DNA of 29,036 bases from Segatella copri (GTDB lineage: Bacteria > Bacteroidota > Bacteroidia > Bacteroidales > Bacteroidaceae). Below the pieces are notes generated by a model. It did not search any database. It saw only the letters and a program-made list of their open reading frames with translations, and had not been told where the DNA came from. The stretch spans positions 1 to 29,036 of the forward strand of contig NZ_JAHOEA010000043.1 in NCBI RefSeq assembly GCF_019127135.1, read 5' to 3'. Positions 1 through 7,385 of the stretch are shown in pieces. Every line of letters begins with the position of its first letter. Position 1 is the stretch's first letter. The position numbers were made by a program, and so were the translations under genes.

Positions 1-1
1 A

Positions 2-42
2 AAACTGTGTTAAACTACTTTTATTGTAGCTTGACACAGTTT
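2..42. repeat. Inverted repeat at the window edge
   Basis: AAACTGTGT (2-10) pairs with ACACAGTTT (34-42), and the stem continues inward as AACTAC (13-18) against GTAG plus neighbours (26-31), around an AT-rich loop. It could be a terminator of a gene lying left of the window, or a protein-binding palindrome. No strong T tract follows on the plus strand. Confidence 0.6.
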
Positions 43-280
43 AGTTTACACTCTCTCGATTTTTTGCTTGGGTAAATCTGTTTTCATTAAACCATATTCT
101 TCTCTATTCTTTGCTATTGCCATTTCAATCCATTCAAACTTATGTGGCAAGGGTTCCTGTTTTTTGAATGGTCTATTTCGTTTGCATATTCTCATCCTTT
201 CGTGTGTTTTGTATAAAAGTCAGCCGTCGTCGAAGAAAGACAGTCCTCGTACCTCAGACTAACTTCCTCCGACTATGGCA

Positions 281-356
281 CGGCAAGAAAAATCCTTGGC
301 GGTATGCCTTGAAATGCTTCAAGACTATACTGCCAAGGACTTTTCTTTGTTTGCCG
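281..356. repeat. Long palindrome (76 nt)
   Basis: Three nested stems are visible: CGGCAA (281-286) with TTGCCG (351-356), CCTTGGCGGTAT (294-305) with ATACTGCCAAGG (326-337, one mismatch), and CTTGAA with TTCAAG around a four-base loop (308-323). Small internal bulges separate the stems. Either strand would fold into an almost continuous hairpin. It is longer than a usual terminator and has no T tract after it. Confidence 0.8.
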
Positions 357-420
357 TGCTGACAACGGCTGACTTTTATAGCCACAACTCGCAGTTCCAT
401 TTTTATCGCACAATCCAAAC

Positions 421-454
421 GACATGAAACAGTGGCACGCCACCTTTTCATGTC
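421..454. repeat. Second long hairpin (34 nt)
   Basis: GACATGAAA (421-429) pairs with TTTCATGTC (446-454). Inside, GTGGC (432-436) pairs with GCCAC (439-443), with a symmetric 2x2 internal loop and a two-base apex. A further stem, TCGGTT (491-496) with AACCGA (504-509), follows. TACGGCA near 463 and TGCCGTA near 536 could close the whole block. Confidence 0.75.
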
Positions 455-1146
455 TCAGTAGTACGGCATGAGGAAAAGTGTTTCTTTTTGTCGGTTGCAG
501 GCTAACCGATCAAAATAAACACCATTCCTTGATTTGCCGTACCATTTTGTTTGCATACTCCACCGCAAGAAAGAAGTCTTTGATGTAAACCTCAACGACC
601 ACTTTCATGCTTGGCTGCACAGCCTTGGAGAAAACCCGATGCAAGAAGCATGGACAAGCCATACTCTTCTTTCACCGGAATTTCTCTGAAGGCTGTGCCA
701 TTCTTGTATGCGATTTCCATTTTCCTAAAAACATTTGCAAGACAGTAATTGTATCCATTTCTCAGAAATGAGTATGCGATAATCGTGCAGTCCAAAAACT
801 TCCGTGAAGTTTCTATTTTCATTTGCCGCTCTGATTTTCTTTCCTCCACAGGGTCTTTCCTTTTGGCATCAACCGTTATCGTGCAGGTGCAAAGGTATGG
901 CAGCGGGCTTTGGAAATAAAAGGTCGAGCCTTCGGTTTTCGAAAAAATCTCCACACCGTTGGGTAGTATTTTTCCGAAAAACCTTGTATTTCCAGCCTCG
1001 CCGCCCTTGAAAGGCACCTGAAACGAAACGACCGATGCGACAGGAAGACGCAAAAAAAATGTCGGAAAAGGGAGCGACAAAAAGGTGAAGAAACGAGAAC
1101 TTCCCTTCAGTTCCTGGAACCGCAAATAAATTTAATTCAAGGCTAT

Positions 1147-1362
1147 ATGACAACAAACATCAACATAACACAGACTTGGTGGAGATTACTCTCCGCAGTC
1201 GGCTCAACCCTCATCACTTTGGTGGCTTGGTTGGGATATATGGCTCTCTGCATAGTCGGTGAAGTCATATTGGGAATTGTGAAGTTCATCTTCGGCATCA
1301 TCATTTCCATTCTTTCTATGGTGGTACTGATTGGAACATTCATTTGGTTATTGACACTTTAA
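1147..1362 (+). CDS. Small integral membrane protein
   Basis: A 71-residue protein consisting mostly of hydrophobic sequence. Roughly residues 12-36 and 40-70 form two or three membrane segments after a short polar N-terminus (MTTNINITQTWW). No enzymatic motif is present and I do not recognise a named family. It is the first of a tightly packed plus-strand series (next start 12 bases downstream) that ends with PcfK- and PcfJ-like genes, so it is probably part of the conjugative element's accessory operon. It could act in the cell envelope during transfer, but that is inference. Confidence 0.65.
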   Translation: MTTNINITQTWWRLLSAVGSTLITLVAWLGYMALCIVGEVILGIVKFIFGIIISILSMVVLIGTFIWLLTL

Positions 1363-1374
1363 GCATACAAGAAT

Positions 1375-1599
1375 ATGGGAACAAAAAGACATTCAAAGAC
1401 TGCATCACAGCAATGCAGATATTATGAGGTGGACAACATCTTTGAGTATATGGTGGACACATACATCAATGGTAACATCACATCATTCAAGGACATCTAC
1501 AGAGAGTTGAACAAGGGCGCAAGACGTGATTTTGTGGACTTCATCTTCAACGAGGTGAACCCTAAATACACGATTGAGCTAATCAAGCAAACCATTTAA
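1375..1599 (+). CDS. Small hypothetical protein of the element
   Basis: A 74-residue soluble protein with a basic N-terminus (MGTKRHSKTASQQ) and a mixed charged, probably helical remainder (for example VDNIFEYMVDTYINGNITSF). No motif identifies a function. It starts 12 bases after the upstream membrane protein and ends 12 bases before the next gene, which supports a real co-transcribed gene. Small proteins of this sort are common next to PcfJ/PcfK genes in Bacteroides conjugative transposons. Confidence 0.65.
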   Translation: MGTKRHSKTASQQCRYYEVDNIFEYMVDTYINGNITSFKDIYRELNKGARRDFVDFIFNEVNPKYTIELIKQTI

Positions 1600-1611
1600 T
1601 TAGCAAGCGAT

Positions 1612-1851
1612 ATGAACAGAAGCATTGAAGCGATACCTACTTGGGCACTCTGCTACATCATCAATGGCGATGCAAGCGGACTGACAGACGAGGAAATCCG
1701 TATGGTGGACGAAGCCATACGCAAGAACAATATTAAGATAGTAAGTCCAAGATACAACGAGGACATGTGCACAGAACCTTACTTCAGCCATTATCCGTTC
1801 TTCGGACTGCCTACAGAAGTTGAGGACTGCGACATCATCTATCACGAGTAA
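1612..1851 (+). CDS. Small acidic hypothetical protein
   Basis: A 79-residue acidic protein starting MNRSIEAIPTWALCYIINGD, with a segment like GLTDEEIRMVDEAIRK that looks helical. The pattern IPTWALCYIINGDxSGLTDEE resembles small proteins found repeatedly in Bacteroidales mobile elements whose role is unknown to me. It lies in the same orientation and operon as its neighbours, with gaps of 12 and 23 bases. No membrane segment or signal peptide is visible. Confidence 0.65.
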   Translation: MNRSIEAIPTWALCYIINGDASGLTDEEIRMVDEAIRKNNIKIVSPRYNEDMCTEPYFSHYPFFGLPTEVEDCDIIYHE

Positions 1852-1874
1852 CAACCCCTTTAACAACATCAGAC

Positions 1875-2300
1875 ATGAACACTACAGAATATTTCAAGAG
1901 AACCATACAAGCCTATTTGGAGGAGCGTGCAATGGAGGACGAACTCTTTGCAGCCAAGTATGACAACCCCGATAAGAACATAGACGATTGCGTCACCTAT
2001 ATCCTTAATTGGGTACAGAAGAGCGGTTGCAACGGCTTTTGCGATGACGAGATATATGGGCAAGCCATCCACTACTACGAGGAGAAGGACATCGAGGTAG
2101 GAAAACCATTGAACTGCCAAGTGTCTGTTAACCACCACATCGAACTCACAGAGGAGGAGAAGGCACAGGCAAGACAGGAAGCCATCCGCCAATATCAGCA
2201 AGAGCAGATGAACAAGATGCGTAACAGAGATACCGCCAAGCGCACCTCACAGAGAACGGAAACAGAAGTACACCAACCATCATTATTCGACACGTTATGA
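1875..2300 (+). CDS. PcfK-like protein
   Basis: A 141-residue acidic soluble protein. The N-terminal half (MNTTEYFKRTIQAYLEERA, then a CVTYILNWVQKSGCNGFCDDEIYGQAIHYY-type segment) matches what I know of PcfK-like proteins, which are named after the enterococcal pCF10 conjugation cluster and are widespread in Bacteroides conjugative transposons. The C-terminal part is a charged, Gln/Glu-rich helix (about residues 95-130). Its stop overlaps the start of the PcfJ-like gene (ATGA), so the two are likely translationally coupled. The molecular function of the family is not established. Confidence 0.75.
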   Translation: MNTTEYFKRTIQAYLEERAMEDELFAAKYDNPDKNIDDCVTYILNWVQKSGCNGFCDDEIYGQAIHYYEEKDIEVGKPLNCQVSVNHHIELTEEEKAQARQEAIRQYQQEQMNKMRNRDTAKRTSQRTETEVHQPSLFDTL

Positions 2301-3574
2301 AACCAAGAACGAAATATCAGAAGCAAGTCGTAACCTCAAACAAGGGGTTACGACCTATCAAGGGAGCGCAAATGCAATGGGCATTCCGTGAATGTCTTGA
2401 CCACTATGCCTTTCAGTTGAAGCACGGACAGACCACCTGCATGGACTGCGGACACACTTGGACTACGGACGAGGATGCGGACAAATGTGTCTGCCCGAAG
2501 TGTAAGGCAAAGTTGGAAGTGCAGCGCACCAAGCGACAGAAGGCAATGTCTTCTACCTATTTCAGCGTACTCACTGAGCGTAAGGGACTGCAACTTATGC
2601 GAGCATTTCAGATGAAAGCCTATTACCGCAAGGGACAAAAGGCAGACATCTTTTGTTGGGAGGTGGCACGCTATTGGATGAACGAAAAAGGCAAGGTGGA
2701 GGTTATGGCACGCAAGCGCACAATGGGTATCTATATGGACACGTTCTGCTACGACTCCGACATAGAATTGCGCAAGGACAACACCACCTATCAGCATATT
2801 GCTTCATTTCCGGTCTGCCCCGATATGAAAGTCATTCCTCAGATATGGCGCAACGGCTTTGACGGAGCGTTTCACGGCATCGAACCGCTTACATTGTTCA
2901 AGGCGATGCTGACAGACCACCGCATCGAAACGATGATGAAACAATGCCGTTACGGACACGTCCGCTACTTCATAGACCACCCACGGCACTTGGAAACTTG
3001 TTGGAATGCCTACAAGATAGCCAACCGCAACCATTACCTTATTACAGACATCGGCAAATGGGCGGACAACATCTGTATGTTGGTAGAAATGGGCAAGGAC
3101 ATCAGAAGTCCACATTACATTTGCCCCGACAACCTTGAAGCCGAGCACGACAGAATATCCGAGAAAATCAGAGCAAAGAAAGAAAAGGAGCGTACCGAGG
3201 AGGAGATACGCAAGGCATTGAAGAACGAGGACAAGTTCAAGGAAATGAAGAGCCGTTTCTTCGGTTTGATGTTCACGGACGGCAATATCGTGGTGAGAAT
3301 GCTTGAAAGCGTCAGGGAGCACGTTCTTGAGGGCAAGGCGATGCATCATTGCGTAGGCAGCGGTACAAACTATTCACTCAATCCCGACTGCATCATCTTC
3401 TCAGCAAGAATAGCCGAACAAAGAGTTGAAACAGTGGAGTTTTCACTCGAGCAGATGAAAGTCGTACAATGCCACGGACTACAGAACAAGGACACCGAGC
3501 ACCATGCCGACATCATCAACTTAGTGAACAGCAATGCAAGACTTATAGAGCAACGAATGGTTGCAACGACATAA
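2297..3574 (+). CDS. PcfJ-like protein
   Basis: A 425-residue protein. Near residues 48-74 it carries a zinc-ribbon-like pattern with CxxC pairs (TTCMDCGHTW and KCVCPKCKAKL). A central, mostly helical and basic region follows, and the C-terminal third contains the PcfJ-type segment (LEGKAMHHCVGSGTNYSLNPDCIIFSAR is its core, near residues 345-375). PcfJ proteins accompany PcfK in conjugative elements of Firmicutes and Bacteroidetes; their biochemical role is unknown. The start overlaps the upstream pcfK-like stop by four bases. It is the last gene of the plus-strand series, followed by hairpins and a two-way terminator. Confidence 0.8.
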   Translation: MKPRTKYQKQVVTSNKGLRPIKGAQMQWAFRECLDHYAFQLKHGQTTCMDCGHTWTTDEDADKCVCPKCKAKLEVQRTKRQKAMSSTYFSVLTERKGLQLMRAFQMKAYYRKGQKADIFCWEVARYWMNEKGKVEVMARKRTMGIYMDTFCYDSDIELRKDNTTYQHIASFPVCPDMKVIPQIWRNGFDGAFHGIEPLTLFKAMLTDHRIETMMKQCRYGHVRYFIDHPRHLETCWNAYKIANRNHYLITDIGKWADNICMLVEMGKDIRSPHYICPDNLEAEHDRISEKIRAKKEKERTEEEIRKALKNEDKFKEMKSRFFGLMFTDGNIVVRMLESVREHVLEGKAMHHCVGSGTNYSLNPDCIIFSARIAEQRVETVEFSLEQMKVVQCHGLQNKDTEHHADIINLVNSNARLIEQRMVATT

Positions 3575-3594
3575 CACTACATTATTATAATTTA

Positions 3595-3658
3595 GGCGGA
3601 GCGATGAAAATTCGTTCCGCCACTTTCTTCATGAGCCGAGGAGCGGAAAGAAAGTGGC
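3595..3658. repeat. Two mutually exclusive hairpins
   Basis: GGCGGAGCGA (3595-3604) pairs with TCGTTCCGCC (3612-3621). GCCACTTTCTT (3619-3629) pairs with AAGAAAGTGGC (3648-3658). The two stems share the bases 3619-3621, so they compete at their edge or stack. They lie 20 bases after the pcfJ-like stop. Confidence 0.65.
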
Positions 3659-3700
3659 AAAGAACCGTTTTTTCCTTATCTGCGATGCTTGCAGAATAAC

Positions 3701-3733
3701 AAAGGACAGCCCAAATCAAAAGGACTGTCCTTT
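3701..3733. terminator. Bidirectional terminator between convergent genes
   Basis: AAAGGACAG (3701-3709) pairs with CTGTCCTTT (3725-3733), a perfect 9-bp stem with a 15-base loop and A/T runs at both ends. It sits between the plus-strand PcfJ operon and the end of the minus-strand tra genes. The stop codon of the broken minus-strand gene (3716-3718) lies in its loop. Confidence 0.75.
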
Positions 3734-3880
3734 ATTCATAAATCGTTTTTTCTGTTCCTTGGGAGATAGTCCCATCTGGCGATTGACACTTTTGCTTACT
3801 AATGCGGCATGATGCCGTCCTATGGATTCAGTGGCAAGCTGAGATTTTAGCCGTAGTCTTTCTTTTTCATTGGCGTACTC
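3716..3880 (-). pseudogene. C-terminal remnant of an unidentified gene
   Basis: On the minus strand, 54 codons stay open from just after a stop at 3881-3883 down to TGA at 3716-3718, with no start codon near the 5' end. The translation is charged and helical, begins EYANEKERLRLK and ends QKKRFMNKGQS, which looks like a true protein C-terminus rather than noise. The terminator hairpin overlaps its end, as expected for a genuine 3' end. I cannot name the family. Its position directly after the second DUF3408 gene suggests the remains of a conjugation gene left after a deletion (inference). Confidence 0.45.
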
Positions 3881-3891
3881 TTAATTTATTG

Positions 3892-4389
3892 TTAGAGGCG
3901 ATACGACTTGAGACCTTCATCGAATGCAGCCTTGATTTCGGCTGCATAGGCATTGAAGTGTTCGTTGATGATGTTGTCCACATAACTTGCAATGGAAATC
4001 TTTCCCTTGCCTACGATACTGACAAATTTAGTCACACGCTCATGAATGTCCTCGCTGATGCCAACATGTCTGCCATATCTTGCGGTAAAACCTGCATTTG
4101 CCATGAACTTACCGACATACTGCTCAGCACGCTCTTTCTCCATTCTGTCGATTGGCTCAAATTCACCCACATCATAATTCTCATATGCTGCATCTTCATC
4201 AAAACACTCCTCCTTGTCGGAAATAGTTGACGATGTACGGTCTTGAAATGTCTCTTCAAGACAAGCGTCAATCTGTTTACCAACTTCCTCCATTGTCTCT
4301 TCATAATTTCTCATGAAAGCCTCATACAACTCCTTGGCATCTGTCGAAGTGAGTTGTCCTTTACCACAGTTTTTTGTTTTGTCTGCCAT
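3892..4389 (-). CDS. DUF3408 protein (TraC/TraB-like)
   Basis: About 165 residues when started at MADKTKN; a start two codons earlier is also possible. The N-terminal two thirds are acidic and low in complexity. The C-terminal part (RYGRHVGISEDIHERVTKFVSIVGKG-type sequence, then SYVDNIINEHF) is the conserved DUF3408 region, which resembles a ribbon-helix-helix DNA-binding fold with a short beta strand followed by two helices. Proteins of this family occur as TraB/TraC beside a ParA-like TraA in CTnDOT-type elements. It is the last intact gene of the minus-strand tra operon. Whether it binds DNA here is inferred from fold resemblance. Confidence 0.7.
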   Translation of the reverse strand: MADKTKNCGKGQLTSTDAKELYEAFMRNYEETMEEVGKQIDACLEETFQDRTSSTISDKEECFDEDAAYENYDVGEFEPIDRMEKERAEQYVGKFMANAGFTARYGRHVGISEDIHERVTKFVSIVGKGKISIASYVDNIINEHFNAYAAEIKAAFDEGLKSYRL

Positions 4390-4471
4390 AATCATTTTTT
4401 TAATTGTTATACAAATTCTCTGCTATTGAAATACTTGTTGACTATTGAAAATCCAACCTCAACAGTTTTTG

Positions 4472-4639
4472 TCAGATACCTGACATATGCAATTCCATCA
4501 ACGCATCTATTTTGCGTTTAATAATCTTTGAGCGTTCTGCGATTTCAGCTTGTAGCTTTTCGCTGTCCATTTCTGAGAATATTTTGCCCACATGTGCAAA
4601 TCTATCCTTTGTTGCATTGTTCTCTTCTGTTCTTTCCAT
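4472..4639 (-). CDS. Small coiled-coil protein in the tra operon
   Basis: A 55-residue protein starting MERTEENNATKD. I chose this ATG because AAGGAG lies just upstream, an unusually good Shine-Dalgarno for this region; an in-frame TTG nine codons earlier is less likely. The segment HVGKIFSEMDSEKLQAEIAE resembles the HAGKVFHEMDGNQFYEKF segment of the neighbouring TraD-like protein, so the two may share a short domain. The rest is a basic helix. Function unknown. Confidence 0.55.
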   Translation of the reverse strand: MERTEENNATKDRFAHVGKIFSEMDSEKLQAEIAERSKIIKRKIDALMELHMSGI

Positions 4640-4658
4640 AATTCTCCTTATTAAATTG

Positions 4659-5309
4659 TTATACAAAGTCGAGGATATTGAAGTCCTCTATACTGTCTGG
4701 CACCTTAAACTCTTTCTTTGGCTTGGAAATCTCTACAATCTTATGAGTTTGCAAGTAGAAGGTGACGTAATCATGGATGTTCTTCTTGCACTCCTCGCTG
4801 TTCTCCATGAATTTCTCATAGAATTGGTTGCCATCCATCTCATGGAAAACCTTGCCTGCATGTCTTTTCTCCTTGGCCGTTGCTTTCGGTGCCTTGACGG
4901 TATTCACAGCTGCGTCAATGTCCTCAAAACTTGACCCTTTGGCTTGTGGCATATCGGCATCTTCCTTATTGTCAGAATATTTCACACCAATATCTTCTAT
5001 GCGAACATTCGTAAACACGTCATCAAGCTGTTCGTCAGAAATCCGTGCCGTACTCTTTGGAGAATCGTCAAATGTCACGTCATTATCCGATACGGACATG
5101 GATTCTGTTTGTTTTTGTTCCGTTTCTTCTTTCTTCCGTAGTTGGGACAATTTGAAAAGACTTTTGCCTACAAGTGCCATCGGGTCGATAGGCGTTTTTT
5201 TCTCCTTTTCCCTGCCGTTCGCAACTTCAAGGAGCAACTTGTTGTAAAAATAGATAGTCCAAACATTGAATGCAGCCAAGACTATCAAGAATATAGTTTC
5301 CATTGTCAT
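4659..5309 (-). CDS. TraD-like conjugal transfer protein
   Basis: A 216-residue protein with one N-terminal membrane segment (about residues 4-23, IFLIVLAAFNVWTIYFY), a short basic stretch, and a long acidic cytoplasmic region rich in Ser, Asp and Lys. The C-terminal third is helical, ending in DSIEDFNILDFV. In CTnDOT-type elements a small membrane protein annotated TraD accompanies TraA-TraC, and both size and position agree. The first ATG is preceded by AAAGGA at a suitable distance. The gap to the upstream DUF3408 gene is 15 bases, consistent with one operon. Its role in mating-pore assembly is not established. Confidence 0.6.
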   Translation of the reverse strand: MTMETIFLIVLAAFNVWTIYFYNKLLLEVANGREKEKKTPIDPMALVGKSLFKLSQLRKKEETEQKQTESMSVSDNDVTFDDSPKSTARISDEQLDDVFTNVRIEDIGVKYSDNKEDADMPQAKGSSFEDIDAAVNTVKAPKATAKEKRHAGKVFHEMDGNQFYEKFMENSEECKKNIHDYVTFYLQTHKIVEISKPKKEFKVPDSIEDFNILDFV

Positions 5310-5324
5310 GCTTGTTCCTTTTTG

Positions 5325-5771
5325 TTACATATTCCAATCGTCAATCTCTTTTCTCAGCAAGCCGTTGATTTCTTCCTGGTTCTCTTCAAGATGTCTCTCA
5401 AGAATAAGGTCGATGTAACCACCGACTGTCAACTCATGCTTTGCGAGCACACTGACTATTCTTGAAATTCTCCTGTGTATCTCACGGCTGATATAAACGC
5501 ATTGACGAGTCTTTATCTCGTTTCGCTTGAAGAATGCCGAATCGTAACTTTCCGAAGAAGCCTTGGGAGGCTTGCGTGAATTTGGCGACTTATCGGTCTG
5601 CGAGCATTGGGACTTCCAGCCAACCTCTTCTTTCTCTTCGGTATCTTTCACTTGGGATTGGGAAGCTCCGTCAAGAATGGATGCCGTTGTCGTGCCAATC
5701 TTGCTCTTGCCAATAGAGGCAATGAGCAGATTTTCATCTATTGCGTCAGTGTTGATTTTTCTGCTTACCAT
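5325..5771 (-). CDS. DUF3408 protein (TraB-like), RHH-type C-terminus
   Basis: A 148-residue protein with a Ser/Lys-rich, probably disordered N-terminal half and a conserved C-terminal region, about residues 88-135. That region reads as a beta strand (TRQCVYIS), helix (REIHRRISRIVSVLA) and helix (VGGYIDLILERHLEEN), which is the layout of ribbon-helix-helix regulators. It follows the ParA-like traA by only 4 bases, so the pair resembles the ParA plus RHH adaptor arrangement of plasmid partition loci. Known annotation: DUF3408/TraB of Bacteroides conjugative transposons. Confidence 0.7.
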   Translation of the reverse strand: MVSRKINTDAIDENLLIASIGKSKIGTTTASILDGASQSQVKDTEEKEEVGWKSQCSQTDKSPNSRKPPKASSESYDSAFFKRNEIKTRQCVYISREIHRRISRIVSVLAKHELTVGGYIDLILERHLEENQEEINGLLRKEIDDWNM

Positions 5772-5775
5772 AGGC

Positions 5776-6534
5776 TCATGTCTTTATGATTTCACAAATC
5801 TCGTCGGACAACTCCTTGATGCCACTCCCTCGCAACAGGTTTGGGTCTGATGGAAAGATGGTGGAACGGAACACTGCCTTTCTGTTCTCCGACAGCTCTC
5901 TTCTGAAACGTTTGCTGTCTGGCAGTCGTGTGTTGAGAACCGAATAGTCGAGAGACTTGAACATACCTTCATATACATCATACAAACTCGTGCGTTCTCG
6001 TTTGTCAACCATTGTCCAAAAGAAAGCAAGTTTCTTGGTGACCGACCAACCCTGTGTCAAAAAGTTGTCGTGGAACAACTGCATGAAGCTCATTGCGCTT
6101 TCTACAACAAAGCGGTCTGCGCTGACGGGTACAAAGATGTAATCCATCTGAGACAAGGTCTTCATGACGCCCTCACTTTTGATAGTCCCAGGCATGTCAA
6201 AGAAGATGAAGTCAAGTTTAACCTCTGTTTCATTCAACACTGTCTCTGCGTCGTCAAGCGCATTGACAGCATTGCTTCTCGTTACGCTGAAGGACTTCTT
6301 GCCCAGCTTTTTGAAATGCTCACAGGCTTGCGCCTTGAAATAGTCGCTGCTTTTGATGAGTTCCAGTTCCTCGTCTCGCAGGTCTGCAAGGTTGTATTGT
6401 GGCTCGTCACAGTCTATGACCGCCACATTGTAACCCTTGACATTGTGAAAGTAGTTGGCTACAAGAGCCGTGATGGTGGACTTTCCTATTCCGCCTTTCT
6501 GTGTTGCGAACGCAACAAATCTTGTCTTACTCAT
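5776..6534 (-). CDS. traA: ParA-family ATPase (TraA-like)
   Basis: A 252-residue ParA/MinD-type ATPase. The deviant Walker A motif KGGIGKST is at about residues 14-21, Walker A' is the DCDEPQ segment near residue 42, and a Walker B-like DFIFFDMPG is near residue 110. No N-terminal HTH is present, so it is the small ParA type. In CTnDOT-family elements this is TraA, the first gene of the tra operon. The next gene encodes a likely ribbon-helix-helix protein, and iterated 8-bp motifs lie upstream. That combination could segregate or stabilise the excised circular form of the element, or position the transfer machinery (inference). Confidence 0.8.
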   Translation of the reverse strand: MSKTRFVAFATQKGGIGKSTITALVANYFHNVKGYNVAVIDCDEPQYNLADLRDEELELIKSSDYFKAQACEHFKKLGKKSFSVTRSNAVNALDDAETVLNETEVKLDFIFFDMPGTIKSEGVMKTLSQMDYIFVPVSADRFVVESAMSFMQLFHDNFLTQGWSVTKKLAFFWTMVDKRERTSLYDVYEGMFKSLDYSVLNTRLPDSKRFRRELSENRKAVFRSTIFPSDPNLLRGSGIKELSDEICEIIKT

Positions 6535-6675
6535 ATCGTTAACTTTTTAAATTGTTGATTACTCATTTCTATGATTTCCTGCCAATTCAAAGATATGAAC
6601 ACTTTGATGTCCATGTCTATCGGTCATTGCTCCATTATGGAGACCTTGAACTGTTGCAATGCTTCATCATTTCCA

Positions 6676-6717
6676 TACGACAGTACGACAGTGAATCAGT
6701 AAGTCTGTACGTCAGTG
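6676..6717 (-). repeat. Iterated ACTGNNNT motif upstream of traA
   Basis: Read on the minus strand, this stretch contains ACTGACGT, ACTGATTC, ACTGTCGT and ACTGTCGT in direct order, two of them perfectly tandem. It lies about 140 bases upstream of the traA start. Short tandem direct repeats of this size are typical binding arrays for RHH partition adaptors, so they could serve as operator and centromere for the TraA/DUF3408 pair (inference). Confidence 0.5.
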
Positions 6718-7100
6718 GAGCATCATGGATGCAAAGAGACGCTGCAATAGTGACAGGCTTATTCGTTGCTGCAAATGCTTGTTTCATCATATTTTCAAAT
6801 CATTGGTTCAATGTTTGGCTGCAAAATAACAACGAAATTTCCGAAAAACAATGGTTTTCAAATCCTGTGGCAGCATGTTGCCGATAGTTGCAGTGGTTGT
6901 CTGGGGTAGCATTGTTACAAGGGCGCATTTTTAGCCGTAATTTTGCACCCGAAAGGCAAAGCAATGGATAGCGCATCCATATCGTTCCGACAAGAACAAG
7001 GCTTGATGCTCCGCAAAGGACAGGATTTCCCGAACAGCTTCCATTCGGGATGGGATAGCTTCTTACGAAGGCTAACTTCAATCCACCCTAAGCGGATTTT

Positions 7101-7174
7101 TATGTCCTCAAAGACATAGCAAGGTATGTTTTGAGTTACTCAAAACCGTTCGGGTTACTCCCTCCCGACCTTGC
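7101..7174. other. Candidate oriT or structured RNA (three-way junction)
   Basis: TATGTC (7101-7106) pairs with GACATA (7113-7118). Immediately after, GCAAGGT (7119-7125) pairs with ACCTTGC (7168-7174) and encloses two arms: TTTTGAG (7129-7135) with CTCAAAA (7139-7145), and TCGGG (7150-7154) with CCCGA (7164-7168). The word GTTACTC occurs in both arms. This is far more ordered than chance and lies where an oriT would be expected. An RNA leader is the alternative. Confidence 0.5.
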
Positions 7175-7290
7175 CCTGCCAGGTTGGTAGCCTCTCCGAA
7201 GTCGGGCTCCCCATGTTCCAATCTGCCGATATGTTGTATGGTTCCATCATAGCTATATGCACCGCTTGTTCCATTTTTGTATGAACATAA

Positions 7291-7327
7291 AAAAGGATGG
7301 CAAGAGTTTTAATCCTACCATCCTTTT
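7291..7327 (-). terminator. Terminator of the vWA/WG-repeat operon
   Basis: AAAAGGATGG (7291-7300) pairs perfectly with CCATCCTTTT (7318-7327). Read on the minus strand it is a 10-bp stem ending in a T run, about 60 bases after the stop codon of the WG-repeat gene. Confidence 0.8.
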
Positions 7328-7385
7328 ACAATTCATGGAGAAGTCTTATGGCAACCAGTTGTTCTCCATGAACCAAAGAAAAGGC

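Larger units (their letters stand above)
1..1146. other. Gene-poor, hairpin-rich region
   Basis: I find no convincing gene here. The longest open frame (592-1125, minus strand) has a low-complexity translation without recognisable motifs, and I do not call it. The stretch holds a 17-bp imperfect stem-loop at 2-42, a very long palindrome at 281-356, a second long hairpin at 421-454 and a smaller one at 491-509, listed separately. The last 100 bases lead into a run of small plus-strand genes, so their promoter and leader probably lie here. The density of structure suggests a regulatory RNA, leader or DNA-processing site rather than coding sequence (inference). Confidence 0.6.
6535..7385. other. 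Gene-free region upstream of traA
   Basis: No open frame here has convincing coding character; the longest ones (6552-6887 plus and 6800-7081 minus) lack motifs. The stretch contains the traA leader, the 8-bp iterons, a hairpin and three-way-junction structure at 7101-7174, and the terminator of the accessory operon. In CTnDOT-type elements mob genes and oriT are expected near traA; no mob gene is present here. Confidence 0.6.

Noticed and set aside
592..1125. Open frame of 177 codons on the minus strand
   Set aside because: Its translation is Phe/Ser/Lys-rich without domain pattern, it overlaps other frames of similar quality, and it runs against the downstream operon leader.
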